Shown here piece by piece: positions 32,908 through 42,786 of a stretch of 64,000 nucleotides of DNA. Source of the stretch: Parabacteroides merdae ATCC 43184 (GTDB taxonomy: Bacteria; Bacteroidota; Bacteroidia; Bacteroidales; Tannerellaceae); contig NZ_CP102286.1 in NCBI RefSeq assembly GCF_025151215.1, forward strand, positions 1,116,001 through 1,180,000, in the 5' to 3' direction. The translations under genes were made by a program, and so were the position numbers. Under the pieces are notes generated by a model. The model saw only the letters and a list, made by a program, of their open reading frames with translations, did not search any database and was not told where the DNA came from. Positions within the stretch are counted from its first letter, which is position 1, and each line of letters begins with the position of its first letter.

Positions 32908-32939
32908 TTTGTAATAAATTGTATTTGTACTTATCTTTG
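32908..32939 (+). promoter_or_regulatory. Promoter of the SGNH-MBOAT operon
   Basis: TTTG at 32908-32911 and TATCTTTG at 32932-32939, 20 nt apart, fit the Bacteroidales -33/-7 consensus. The ATG follows 23 nt downstream. Confidence 0.7.
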
Positions 32940-32962
32940 TGGCTTCGAAAGAGAGGACTTAG

Positions 32963-34411
32963 ATGAATAAAGATAATAATTTCGGCAGGCTTTTGCTCCT
33001 GCTACTTCTTGCGTTTGGTATCTGCTTGGGACTTTATTACTTACCGGACCAGCTGTTCGGGATGAAAATAAAAAAAGTTGATTTACTTTCCGATCTCAGG
33101 ATAAAACCAGAATCCCTGTCTATGGATTCCTTGCGTATGCAATTGGAACAACCGGATACGGTCCGGATAGATTCGGCCGCCGTGCGTGATTCGATCCTGA
33201 AAACGACAGGTATCGATTCCGTCGCCCTCGCATTACGCGATTCGCTTTACAAGGTTATGTATGCGGACAAGGGAGCCGATTCGTTGGGAACGCGTATCGA
33301 GGATTACTCTGTCGGCCATATCGGTTTGAAACGTTTTTTTGCCGCTTTAAGAAATAGCAGGCAGGCGAACCGCCCGGTGCGTGTCGCCTTTTTGGGTGAT
33401 TCGTTTATCGAAGGTGACATTGTGGTGGCTGATTTCCGTTCGGGTATGCAGGAGCGGTTCGGAGGACGCGGAGTCGGTTTCGTTCCGGTTACGTCGGTAG
33501 CCGCCCAGTTCCGTCCGACGATCGAGCAAAAGGCGGAAGGTTGGACCACCTGGTCCATGTTGACGGATCATCATCACCGGTATACGCTTTCCGGAATGAC
33601 GTTCGAACCGAAAGGGGAGAAGCCATCTATCTCGATCAAGACGACAGACCGTTATCCGGAGTTGAAAACGGTTTCTTCCCTTAAATTCTTGTATGAAAAG
33701 AATATCCGTACACAGATGACTTTGGTTTGCAACGGCACGCAGGACACGATCTGCGAGACCTTGGAACCGACAACCGCCATCACGCAATACGAACAAACAG
33801 GAACCTTTACGGAAGCCTCCTTCAGCTTTGCCGATACGGCCGGTTTCCGTGCTCTCGGGGTTGCACTCGAAGATAATTCTGGGGTGATCGTGGACAATTA
33901 TTCGTTGCGTGGCAATTCGGGGATGATCCTTTCGAGATTGGACAGCACCCGTTGCCGAGAGTTGAACGAGATACGTCCCTATGATCTGGTCGTTTTGCAG
34001 TACGGGTTGAATATCGTCAGCGACAGCGTTCTCCAGTATGGCTGGTACGCCAAGCGGATGGAAGAAGCCGTACGCCACGTACGCGTTTGTTTTCCGGATG
34101 CCGATATCCTGATGCTGGGGGTTTCGGACAGGAGCCGACAAGTGGACGGAACCTTCGAAACGATGCCTGCCGTATTAGCCTTGCTACACGCACAGCGGCA
34201 GGCGGCTCGCCGTTCGGGGGTCGCTTTCTGGAATGTCTTTGGGGCGATGGGAGGAGAGAACAGCATGATCCGTTTCGTGGAGAACAATTGGGCTAGCAAA
34301 GACTATACCCATTTGAGTTTCAGGGGAGGAAAAGAGATAGCTTCTGCCTTGTTGAAGGCAATATTATTAGAAAAGGAGTTTTATGATGAAGCAGACAAAG
34401 TGGCTCATTAG
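32963..34411 (+). CDS. Membrane-anchored SGNH-hydrolase-like protein
   Basis: 482 aa. An N-terminal membrane anchor (FGRLLLLLLLAFGICLGLYY) and a linker of about 80 residues precede an SGNH/GDSL fold: block I FLGDSFIEGD with Ser147, a block III-like QYGLN in place of the usual GxND, and block V DYTHLSFRGG (DxxH). A beta-rich insert lies between block I and block III (about 180-310). It overlaps the second SGNH gene by 29 nt. With an MBOAT in the operon, the likely role is in extracytoplasmic O-acylation of a surface polymer. Partner or transferase rather than hydrolase is inference. Confidence 0.82.
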   Translation: MNKDNNFGRLLLLLLLAFGICLGLYYLPDQLFGMKIKKVDLLSDLRIKPESLSMDSLRMQLEQPDTVRIDSAAVRDSILKTTGIDSVALALRDSLYKVMYADKGADSLGTRIEDYSVGHIGLKRFFAALRNSRQANRPVRVAFLGDSFIEGDIVVADFRSGMQERFGGRGVGFVPVTSVAAQFRPTIEQKAEGWTTWSMLTDHHHRYTLSGMTFEPKGEKPSISIKTTDRYPELKTVSSLKFLYEKNIRTQMTLVCNGTQDTICETLEPTTAITQYEQTGTFTEASFSFADTAGFRALGVALEDNSGVIVDNYSLRGNSGMILSRLDSTRCRELNEIRPYDLVVLQYGLNIVSDSVLQYGWYAKRMEEAVRHVRVCFPDADILMLGVSDRSRQVDGTFETMPAVLALLHAQRQAARRSGVAFWNVFGAMGGENSMIRFVENNWASKDYTHLSFRGGKEIASALLKAILLEKEFYDEADKVAH

Positions 34412-35729
34412 TCTATCGGCTTGCCTGTTTTTGATGGCCGCCAGTTCTGCCGGAGTGAAAGGAAAATTGGCGATCCCGTGTCAAGCGTGGGAACAGGGGA
34501 GTATTGATACGATCCCGCTCCCTTCCCGCATTTATTCGATCGGGAAGGAGGTCGATTCGATCCAGTCGCCCTCTTCGCTGCAATCCTTCTTTGACGAACT
34601 GGATTCGCTCGGAGCGGGGAAGGATACCGTATTGACAATCGTCCATTTAGGCGATTCCCACATACAGGCTGGTTATTATTCCGGTAAAGTGATGCGTCTT
34701 TTGCAGGCGCAGTTCGGGAATGCCGGACGTGGATGGATTGCCCCTTTCAAGTTGAGCAAGACGAATGAACCGGACGATTATTTCATCTCTTCTTCCGTCC
34801 GCGAATGGGTGACGGGACGCTGTATCCAAGCCAATAAGAAATGTCCTGTTGGAATCGGTGGAATCGGTATCCAGTCCGTTTCTCCTTCCATCAATTTGGA
34901 CGTTCGGATAGCGCCTAACAACGGGGCAGGCTATTCCTTCAACCAGGCGATCCTTTACCGGGGAGAAAAAGCCATGCCTATGTTGCCGGCCGGTTCGTTC
35001 AAAGATTCCATACAGACATCCTTGGCTACGGTTCCGGCTGTCGCAGGTGTCTTGGCCGATACCTTCCGTATTTCTCATCCGGTAGATACGTTGCAGCTGC
35101 ACAGTACCCGGCGGAAACAAGGCACGGATAAGCTGCTTCCGGCCTCCAATTTCAAAAATGTTTATTATGGTTTCAGCCTGACGAACGGTTATCCGGGTGT
35201 CCTTTACCATTCGGTCGGCGTGAACGGGGCGATGTATGTCAATTACACAGACGAAGCATACGTTCGTCAGTTGGCCCTGTTGAAACCTTCTTTGCTGATT
35301 ATTTCGTTGGGTACGAACGAAACCTTCGGCCGTCGCTTCCGTTCGGAAGAATTTGGCGGACAGATACGTGCGTTCGTTTCCCTCGTCAAGAAACAGATGC
35401 CTGAAACGGCTATTCTGCTCACCACTCCGCCGGAATGCTACAAGCGGACTTATGTCAATAAAAAACGGACGTATGTCCGTAACTCGAATACCCAACTTGC
35501 TGCAAAGGCGATTGTAAAGGCGGCACGTGAAGAGGGCGTAGCTTGCTGGGATCTCTTTGCCGCTACGGGAGGGAAAAGCTCCTGCACCAAATGGCGCAAG
35601 GAAAAACTGATGGGCCGTGACCGTATTCATTTCACAAAGGATGGCTATCGTGAGCAAGGAACCTTGTTATATCGTGCCCTAATGCAATCTTATAATCAAA
35701 TGTTGAAAATCAGAAAAGATGATGAATGA
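34383..35729 (+). CDS. Secreted SGNH/GDSL hydrolase-like protein
   Basis: 448 aa with a signal peptide (SLSACLFLMAASSAGVKG). The SGNH motifs are complete: HLGDSHIQAG (Ser92), SLGTNETFG (block III), and DRIHFTKDGY (DxxH near the C-terminus). It has the same long beta insert as its upstream neighbour, so the two are likely ancient paralogues, this one keeping all catalytic residues. It overlaps both neighbours (29 nt upstream, 11 nt with the MBOAT gene), indicating tight translational coupling. Confidence 0.85.
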   Translation: MMKQTKWLISLSACLFLMAASSAGVKGKLAIPCQAWEQGSIDTIPLPSRIYSIGKEVDSIQSPSSLQSFFDELDSLGAGKDTVLTIVHLGDSHIQAGYYSGKVMRLLQAQFGNAGRGWIAPFKLSKTNEPDDYFISSSVREWVTGRCIQANKKCPVGIGGIGIQSVSPSINLDVRIAPNNGAGYSFNQAILYRGEKAMPMLPAGSFKDSIQTSLATVPAVAGVLADTFRISHPVDTLQLHSTRRKQGTDKLLPASNFKNVYYGFSLTNGYPGVLYHSVGVNGAMYVNYTDEAYVRQLALLKPSLLIISLGTNETFGRRFRSEEFGGQIRAFVSLVKKQMPETAILLTTPPECYKRTYVNKKRTYVRNSNTQLAAKAIVKAAREEGVACWDLFAATGGKSSCTKWRKEKLMGRDRIHFTKDGYREQGTLLYRALMQSYNQMLKIRKDDE

Positions 35730-37281
35730 TTTTATAAATAAAATGGGAGAATATTGGTCTCAGCTCTCATTCGACAAACTTGGCGATATATTGACCTACC
35801 ATCACAATGCTCCGATACTTTTCAGCAGCGGATTGTTTTTCTTCCTTTTTATCGGTTTCCTGATTATTTATATGTCGCTCAGGAAGCATTTGCTGACGCG
35901 TATCATTTATGTTACGTTGTTTTCCATCTATTTCTATTATAAGAGCAGCGGATTGTTTTTCTTTCTCCTGCTGTTTGTCGCAACATCCGATTTTTGCATT
36001 GCGCAGTGTATGACTAAGACTGCTTCCAAGTGGGGACGCAAAGCATGGGTTGTCCTGAGCCTGTGCGTTGACTTAGGGCTGTTGGGATATTTCAAATACT
36101 TCAATTTCCTACGGGAGATCATGGCTGCCGTTGCTCATGAGTTGGGGTATCAGTTAGGGAATACCTCGTTGCAGAACATTACCTATCAGCCGTTGGATAT
36201 ATTTCTGCCGGTCGGCATTTCCTTCTTTACCTTCCAGACCATCAGCTACGTGATTGATGTGTACCGGGGTAGGATAGCCCCCCTCCGGCGTTGGATCGAC
36301 TATGTTTTCTATGTCTCCTTCTTCCCGCAGCTGGTGGCCGGTCCAATCGTTCGGGCACGCGATTTTATTCCTCAGATTTATAAGACTCCGGTTGTTACGC
36401 GGGCGGAGTTCGGAGAGGGGCTTTTTCTCGTCTTATGTGGGCTCTTTAAGAAAACCGTCATATCCGACTATATCAGCTTGAACTTCGTCGACCGCATATT
36501 CGATGCTCCTTTGCTCTATACAGGGGTGGAAAATCTGTTGGGTGTGTATGGTTATGCCTTGCAGATCTATTGCGATTTTTCCGGCTATTCGGATATGGCG
36601 ATCGGGATTGCATTGTTGTTAGGTTTCCGTTTTAACGTGAATTTCGATTCGCCTTACCAGTCGGCGACCATTACGGAATTCTGGCGACGTTGGCATATCT
36701 CGCTCTCTTCTTGGTTGAAAGACTATTTGTATATTTCACTCGGAGGTAATCGGAAAGGGAAAATACGGACATACATCAACCTGCTGATAACGATGTTGTT
36801 GGGCGGTTTATGGCACGGAGCCTCCGTGAGTTTTATCCTTTGGGGAGCCCTGCATGGAGTTGCACTGGCCGTCCATAAGTTCGTGATGAACCATTTCAGC
36901 AGTTTCAAACCATTAGGATCAGAAATGAAACCCTGGAGAAGAGTGATAGGTGTTCTGATCACTTTCCATCTGGTGTGCTTTGGCTGGATTCTGTTCCGGG
37001 CTGACTCGATGCAAACGGTTGGCGAGGTGCTGACGCAGATTTTCACGAATTTCCATCCGGAGGTCTTTATGCAGTTTGTGGTGGGCTATAAAGGAGTGTT
37101 CGTCTTGATGGTGGTGGGTTATATCCTGCATTTCATGCCGAAATCGGCGGAAAACGGTTTGCAGGCAGTCGTTACCCGTTCTCCTTTGCTTGTTCAGGCG
37201 GTGATGCTGGCGATTGCGATCTTTGTTGTCGTGCAGTTCAAGAGTGCCGGGGTGCAACCATTTATCTACTTCCAGTTCTGA
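35719..37281 (+). CDS. MBOAT-family O-acyltransferase (AlgI/PatA-like)
   Basis: 520 aa, about eleven membrane helices. MBOAT signatures are PQLVAGPIVRARDFIPQ, CDFSGYSDMAIGIALLLGF, WRRWHISLSSWLKDYLYI and the catalytic His in GGLWHGASVSF. Such proteins move acyl groups from cytosolic acyl-CoA to an acceptor across the membrane, handing them to SGNH partners (compare AlgI with AlgJ/AlgX, PatA with PatB, DltB with DltD). The polymer acylated here is unknown. Confidence 0.95.
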   Translation: MMNDFINKMGEYWSQLSFDKLGDILTYHHNAPILFSSGLFFFLFIGFLIIYMSLRKHLLTRIIYVTLFSIYFYYKSSGLFFFLLLFVATSDFCIAQCMTKTASKWGRKAWVVLSLCVDLGLLGYFKYFNFLREIMAAVAHELGYQLGNTSLQNITYQPLDIFLPVGISFFTFQTISYVIDVYRGRIAPLRRWIDYVFYVSFFPQLVAGPIVRARDFIPQIYKTPVVTRAEFGEGLFLVLCGLFKKTVISDYISLNFVDRIFDAPLLYTGVENLLGVYGYALQIYCDFSGYSDMAIGIALLLGFRFNVNFDSPYQSATITEFWRRWHISLSSWLKDYLYISLGGNRKGKIRTYINLLITMLLGGLWHGASVSFILWGALHGVALAVHKFVMNHFSSFKPLGSEMKPWRRVIGVLITFHLVCFGWILFRADSMQTVGEVLTQIFTNFHPEVFMQFVVGYKGVFVLMVVGYILHFMPKSAENGLQAVVTRSPLLVQAVMLAIAIFVVVQFKSAGVQPFIYFQF

Positions 37282-37321
37282 CATTGTTTCCTGCCATATC
37301 GGGAATCCGATGGAAGCAGAG

Positions 37322-37369
37322 TTTAATAACAAAAGCCCTTCCGGAGCGGGGAGGGCTTTCGTTATTAAA
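37322..37369. terminator. Bidirectional terminator between the MBOAT operon and susD-like gene
   Basis: TTTAATAACAAAAGCCC pairs with GGGCTTTCGTTATTAAA (one wobble), with A- and T-rich flanks on both sides, suited to end transcripts from both convergent operons. Confidence 0.85.
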
Positions 37370-37380
37370 TGTAGGAGGGA

Positions 37381-39072
37381 TCAGAGTCCAGCTTGCGGGT
37401 CGAACGTCCCGTTTTCCCAGCCTTTCGTCTGTTCCAGGTTCGGATTGTTACTCATCTCGCTGCGTTTCATCGGCAGGAAGTAGATGTTCTGGTTGGTGAT
37501 CATCGGCGTGTTATCACGGTCGAACAGATAGGTCGTGTATGTATTATCGGCCTGCTTGTTCATCACTAAGGCATGGCGTTTGCCTTGCCCGTTCATCAAT
37601 TTGTCGTAGATCATCCAGCGGCGCATATCCCATAAACGTTTTTGTTCGAACAACAATTCGATAAAACGTTCTTCGCGAACTGCTTCACGCATTTCCGTCT
37701 GGTTCATGTTTGGGTTCAATCCGTAAACTTTGCCTTTCATTTCCGGATTGGAACTAGTTTCATTGATGCCTGCACGCTTGCGGATCTGTTTCAACATATC
37801 GAATGCTTCGTTTGTCTTTCCGACCTCGACGGCAGCTTCGGCATAGTTCAGCATTACTTCGGCCAGGCGAATGTCAATATAGTCGGTTCCAGATTTTTGG
37901 CAGTCTGTCACTGAAAGGCTTTCGTCAATGGCTTTACGGGAATAATAGCCGGTTTTCGATCCGACGTTTTTGCCGTAGGCATAGTCGTTTTGCGCATTTT
38001 CGTTCAGTTCCATTACGGTATTGAAATAAGTCACCCCCTGATAGACGATTGTCGCATAAAAACGTTTGTCCCGATTTTCCCACAAGGCGAAGATATCTTT
38101 GCCTTCCTTTTCCCAATCGGCATAGGTGTAAGTCCCTCCGTCTATAGTAGGGAAGCGGTCAATCACTTCCTGTGTCGGGTGGTTACCACCGGTGTTGTTC
38201 ATCGAGAACGTGATCGGACGGACGGTTGCATCTCTTTTCTGTGTGCGGGTCGGGTTTTCGTAGCGGATGGCAAAAATTACCTCTTTGTTCATCTCATCTA
38301 GGAACAGTTTTCCGTAATCATCATACAAGGCATGGCCTTGTCCGATCAGGTAATTCAGTGTCTCTTTGTTGTAGTTGTAGGCGGTTTGCCAATGTTCGTT
38401 GTTGTTGTTCGGGTTGAACTGTGGACTAGCACGGAACAAGAATACGCGTCCGAGGAATGCCTTGGCTGCACCTTTCGTCACGCGGCCCAAGTCTTCAGCC
38501 GAATGAGAGTCTGGCAACCCTTCTGCACAAGCTTTCAGTTCGTCGATAATGAAATCGAAACATTCTTTTGTAGAGTTACGTTTCACATAGAGGTCGTCCG
38601 TCATTTCTTGCGGGATAGTGATCAGTGGGACACCACCGTAACGTTTGACCATTTCGAAATAGAGGTAAGCACGAATGAAACGGGCTTCGTAAGTCAGACG
38701 GTCGGCTAGTTCACGGTCTATCGTACAGACTTCGGGATTCTGTGCATTCTGAATGAAAATATTGCAGTTTCGGATGTCAGAATAGGGCCAGTACCAGGTC
38801 GGGGCGGAATCTTTCGTGTCACTCATATTGTCCGGTGTGGTGGTTCCCTGTGTCCAGTTGCCTCCGCCCGTCGCTTCGTCGGTCGCATCGGCCGCGGCCG
38901 TATCCCAACTTGGGATGGAAACATATAAAGCATTGAGAAAAGCTGTAGTCAGCGTTTTGTCAACCCAAACCTTGTCCTCCGAGATTGAACTTAGGTCTTC
39001 CTTATCCAGTACGCTGGTGCAGGAAGAGAATAATGCCAGAATGGCAGCACATGTTATAAATATCTTTTTCAT
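37381..39072 (-). CDS. RagB/SusD-family outer-membrane lipoprotein
   Basis: 563 aa. Signal and lipobox (ILALFSSC), the SusD TPR-like core with DIRNCNIFIQNAQNPE, the RFIRAYLYFEMVKRYGGVPL motif and the C-terminal LDMLKQIRKRAGI-like block (FDMLKQIRKRAGINE). SusD proteins cap the SusC transporter and bind glycans or other nutrients at the cell surface. It is 18 nt downstream of the susC-like gene. The ligand is unknown. Confidence 0.95.
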   Translation of the reverse strand: MKKIFITCAAILALFSSCTSVLDKEDLSSISEDKVWVDKTLTTAFLNALYVSIPSWDTAAADATDEATGGGNWTQGTTTPDNMSDTKDSAPTWYWPYSDIRNCNIFIQNAQNPEVCTIDRELADRLTYEARFIRAYLYFEMVKRYGGVPLITIPQEMTDDLYVKRNSTKECFDFIIDELKACAEGLPDSHSAEDLGRVTKGAAKAFLGRVFLFRASPQFNPNNNNEHWQTAYNYNKETLNYLIGQGHALYDDYGKLFLDEMNKEVIFAIRYENPTRTQKRDATVRPITFSMNNTGGNHPTQEVIDRFPTIDGGTYTYADWEKEGKDIFALWENRDKRFYATIVYQGVTYFNTVMELNENAQNDYAYGKNVGSKTGYYSRKAIDESLSVTDCQKSGTDYIDIRLAEVMLNYAEAAVEVGKTNEAFDMLKQIRKRAGINETSSNPEMKGKVYGLNPNMNQTEMREAVREERFIELLFEQKRLWDMRRWMIYDKLMNGQGKRHALVMNKQADNTYTTYLFDRDNTPMITNQNIYFLPMKRSEMSNNPNLEQTKGWENGTFDPQAGL

Positions 39073-39090
39073 ATCTAATTACTCAAATTG

Positions 39091-42000
39091 TTAGAAACTT
39101 ACATTGATACCAAAGTTGAAACTTTTTGTCAACGGATACTGATAAGCTCCACGGTCACCGCTGTTTTCGGGATCGTAGATGCCGATGTGGTCGAATACGA
39201 ACAGGTTTGTGCCTGAAACGTAGACACGGCAACGATCTACACCGATCGAATTCACCCACTGTTTCGGCAACGTATAGCCGAGCTCGATGTTTTTGCAACG
39301 GAAATAGTTACCGTTCATCAACCAGAATGAAGAAGCCTGTCCGTTGGCGCCTTTCGAGCCTGTACCACCGACGCGCGGATATTTACCGTCTGTGTTGTCG
39401 GGTGAATAAGCGTCCGACCATATGTTCAGAACGGTCTGTTCTGTCCAGGTATCGCCGCGGTTCGGGAACATGATGCTTCGATGGCCTACGCCTTGGAAGA
39501 AGGCTGTGAAGTCGATACCTTTCCATTCACCTCCTAAACTGATACCGTAGATGATTTCCGGGTCTTTGCTGTAGAGCGAAAGAACGGCTTGGTCGTTACC
39601 GTCGACAACTCCGTCAGGGCCTCCGACGCCGCCTGCACCGTGGATATCTTTCAGGATAATATCGCCTTTCGACCATTCGAATCCGCCGTTATAGAGCGGC
39701 AGTCCAGCTAAATCTTCATCCGTACGGGCGATACCGTCGGCGATGTAGCCAGTGATGAAGTTGATCGGGCGTCCTGTCTTTATTTCCCATTCATAGGCGT
39801 TTGCCGATTCGTCGATATACGTGTAATGGTTGCGGGCGAAAGAGAAGTTACCGGATACATAATATGTGAAGTTACCGATCTTATTATCGTGGCGCAACAT
39901 GAACTCACATCCCTGGTTTACCATCTCTGCGTAGTTCTCTTTCGGTAATGTGGCTCCGAAAGTCCCCGGAATCGTACGTTTACGGTCCATCAGGATATCT
40001 GAAGTTTTCTTATGGAAGTAATCAAATTCGAGGCTTAGCAGTCCGTTCCACAATCCCAAGTCAAAGCCGACGTCGGCTGTCGTGGTTGTTTCCCAAGTGA
40101 TGCCTTTGCTTGGATAAACACCCGGTAGAATACCGGTTGCACCTGAACCGAAGACGGCATTGGTTCCTGTTGTAAATTTACTTAAATATTGGTAATAAGC
40201 AACATCGTCTCCTCCGTCGTTCCCTAATGTACCATAGGATGCACGTAATTTCAGATTACTGATAAAGTTCAGTTTTTCGTTCTGCTTGAAGAAATTTTCT
40301 TCAGTCACGCGCCAACCGGCTGAAACAGACGGGAAAAATCCCCAACGCTTGCCCGGAATCCATTTTACGGACGAGTCGTAACGGAAGTTGGCTTCTAATA
40401 GATAGCGGTTGTCGAAACCGTAGTTCACACGGCCGACGTAACCGATGCGTCCAATTTCCGATTCGTGACCATCAGCATCTTTCCACTGGCTGTCCGCACT
40501 TCCGGCGAATAGCTGTTCAAGGGAAGATGAAAGCAATTGCTTGCGCTGTGCCCAAAACATATCACCCCATTCTTCGTATTGCTCATAGAGGAACATGGCG
40601 CCGATGTCGTGTTTGCCGAATGTCCGGTTATAGTTTAATTGCAAGTTTAGCGTATAAGCGCTCGTTTCGTTGAAGTCTTTTCGGACGAAGTTTCCGTTTT
40701 CGGTTCTCGTACGTGTGCCGACAACCGGGGCGTCGTCGCGGATGATGTGGTTATGTCCGCCGCTCGTTTCGTGTATATATAAGGTATACTCTTTTCCTAC
40801 CTGTTTTTCATTCTCGTAATAACGGCGATAGTTGAACATCGCGTTTGCTGTCAAGCCTTCTACCCAAGGAATTTCCCATTTGGCGCTTAACTTCGTGTTC
40901 AGTGTGTTATGTTTTTTGGAAACATGCCCGTTGTTGATTGCTTCCAGAATATTCCAGTTGTAGATGGTTGCGTTCGGCTTTCCGTTTATATAGGCCGGCT
41001 CGGTAGTCGGGAAGTTTAGTAGGGCACGATACATATCGTTCATCAAATCTTTATCAGAGTCATGAGGCCAGTAAGGTGTGCGTTGGTCGCTCATATTACC
41101 GTCCACATCCAATCCGATCGTAAAGTTATCCGCAACTTTGGCATCTACATTCGAACGGAAACTGTAACGTGTGAAGTCCAGGTTGTTGAATGTTCCGCTC
41201 TGGCTGTAATAACCGGCTGACATAAAGTAATTGATACGTTCGCTACCCCCGTTGACACTTAGGTTGTGCTGTGTCGTAAACGGGTTTTTCCAAGCGAGGT
41301 CGAACCAGTTTGTACTGTGTGTTTTGAAGTATTCTTGTTCGTCGGCTGTGTAGTAGCGGGAATCTGTTTCCGGGATGCCATTATACATGAATTGGTTATT
41401 CAGATATACAGTCCGGTCATAAGCGTTCATCACTTCCGGTGTGCGGGTTGGACGGTCCGTTCCGAATAGACCTGAATAGCTAAACTGAGGCTTTTGGTTT
41501 TTACCGCGTTTTGTCGAAACGACAATCACGCCGTTAGAGGCACGAGAGCCATAAACGGCAGCGGATGCTGCGTCTTTCAATACGGAAATGTTCTCGATCG
41601 TGTTTGGATCCAAAGCATCGAAGTCTGCTTTTTCACGAACAACGCCGTCGATGACGTAAGTCGGATTTGTATTGTTGGGTGTATTGACGCCACGGATCGT
41701 GATCGGGGAAGATACACCCGGCATACCGGATTTATTGTAAGAGAAAATACCCGGCATACGTCCTGCCATCGCATTGGAGATATTGGAAACTGGGATTGTC
41801 GCAATGTTATCTGCCGAAATAGTGGCGACCGAACCGGTCAGGTTCATTTTCTTTTGCGTACCGTAACCGATCACGACCACTTCATCCAGCTTTTGTGTAT
41901 CTTCCGTCAGTGTGACATTCAGGTTGCTTTGTCCTGCAACTTTCACAAAACAAGTATTGTAACCGATAAACGAAATTTGTAAAGTCGCGTTTTCAGGAAC

Positions 42001-42522
42001 TTCGATCGTGAAGTTTCCGTCCATATCAGTAATGGTCCCGACGGTCGTTCCCTGGATTGAAACGTTTGCTCCGGCGATAGGACCAAATTGGTCGGAAACA
42101 ACACCTTTAACGGTTTTCTGCTCTTGTTGGACCTTGGCAACGATATCCATCTCTTTCGGACGAAGGATAATTTGTTTCTCATTTACCTTGTACTCGACAT
42201 TGGTGGATTTGAAAACTTTCTTTAGGATGGATTCGATTGTCTCATTGTCGAATTTTACATTGACTTTTCTGTCTACATTTACCAGTTCATTGTTATAAAT
42301 AAAATGGAATTCAGAGTTTTCCTCTATTTTGTTCAATACCTCTTCTATCGAAACGTTGTTCATTTCTATAGAAAGACGTGCAGATTGCGAATATAGACTA
42401 TTTGCATTTGCTGCACTAAGAAAGCAGGTTAAACATAAAGCGGCGATTTTCATACGCGTAGGAATTTGAGGAGACAAGTCGAAATATGACCTGAAACCTT
42501 TTTGTTTTGATGTAATTTTCAT
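39091..42522 (-). CDS. SusC/RagA-family TonB-dependent outer-membrane transporter
   Basis: 1143 aa. After the signal region there is an STN (secretin/TonB short N-terminal) domain (about 45-110), typical of transporters signalling to FecR, a carboxypeptidase-like beta sandwich (KGVVSDQFGPIAGANVSIQG), the TonB box/plug start LDEVVVIGYGTQKKMNLTGS, the plug and a 22-strand barrel ending NFGINVSF. It imports a ligand with the SusD partner. The STN domain together with the adjacent FecR and ECF sigma genes implies ligand-induced autoregulation. Confidence 0.96.
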   Translation of the reverse strand: MKITSKQKGFRSYFDLSPQIPTRMKIAALCLTCFLSAANANSLYSQSARLSIEMNNVSIEEVLNKIEENSEFHFIYNNELVNVDRKVNVKFDNETIESILKKVFKSTNVEYKVNEKQIILRPKEMDIVAKVQQEQKTVKGVVSDQFGPIAGANVSIQGTTVGTITDMDGNFTIEVPENATLQISFIGYNTCFVKVAGQSNLNVTLTEDTQKLDEVVVIGYGTQKKMNLTGSVATISADNIATIPVSNISNAMAGRMPGIFSYNKSGMPGVSSPITIRGVNTPNNTNPTYVIDGVVREKADFDALDPNTIENISVLKDAASAAVYGSRASNGVIVVSTKRGKNQKPQFSYSGLFGTDRPTRTPEVMNAYDRTVYLNNQFMYNGIPETDSRYYTADEQEYFKTHSTNWFDLAWKNPFTTQHNLSVNGGSERINYFMSAGYYSQSGTFNNLDFTRYSFRSNVDAKVADNFTIGLDVDGNMSDQRTPYWPHDSDKDLMNDMYRALLNFPTTEPAYINGKPNATIYNWNILEAINNGHVSKKHNTLNTKLSAKWEIPWVEGLTANAMFNYRRYYENEKQVGKEYTLYIHETSGGHNHIIRDDAPVVGTRTRTENGNFVRKDFNETSAYTLNLQLNYNRTFGKHDIGAMFLYEQYEEWGDMFWAQRKQLLSSSLEQLFAGSADSQWKDADGHESEIGRIGYVGRVNYGFDNRYLLEANFRYDSSVKWIPGKRWGFFPSVSAGWRVTEENFFKQNEKLNFISNLKLRASYGTLGNDGGDDVAYYQYLSKFTTGTNAVFGSGATGILPGVYPSKGITWETTTTADVGFDLGLWNGLLSLEFDYFHKKTSDILMDRKRTIPGTFGATLPKENYAEMVNQGCEFMLRHDNKIGNFTYYVSGNFSFARNHYTYIDESANAYEWEIKTGRPINFITGYIADGIARTDEDLAGLPLYNGGFEWSKGDIILKDIHGAGGVGGPDGVVDGNDQAVLSLYSKDPEIIYGISLGGEWKGIDFTAFFQGVGHRSIMFPNRGDTWTEQTVLNIWSDAYSPDNTDGKYPRVGGTGSKGANGQASSFWLMNGNYFRCKNIELGYTLPKQWVNSIGVDRCRVYVSGTNLFVFDHIGIYDPENSGDRGAYQYPLTKSFNFGINVSF

Positions 42523-42535
42523 AACTTTACATTAT

Positions 42536-42543
42536 CAAATTTA
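42536..42543 (-). promoter_or_regulatory. Promoter -7 element upstream of the susC-like gene
   Basis: Minus-strand TAAATTTG fits TAnnTTTG, 14 nt from the ATG at 42522. The 264-nt gap to the fecR-like gene (42523-42786) suggests separate transcription of susCD from sigma-fecR and contains several short AT-rich inverted repeats. Confidence 0.5.
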
Positions 42544-42786
42544 ATTAGGTAGTTATATGACTTAATTAGACAATTATCATTCGTCAGGTGAGATTTTCGG
42601 ATTGATAATTATTGTTGATCACGGGATGGGAAGATGTTGCAAGCATCTTTCCATCTTTTTGATTCAGATGTGTGTAGCAGCTATGTCTTCATGGTATTTC
42701 AATTTTTGTGTTAATCATTCATTTCTGTTTATTACGGCTATTAGACGTAGGAGATAAAAAATCCCCTACGCCAAAATGCAATTTTT

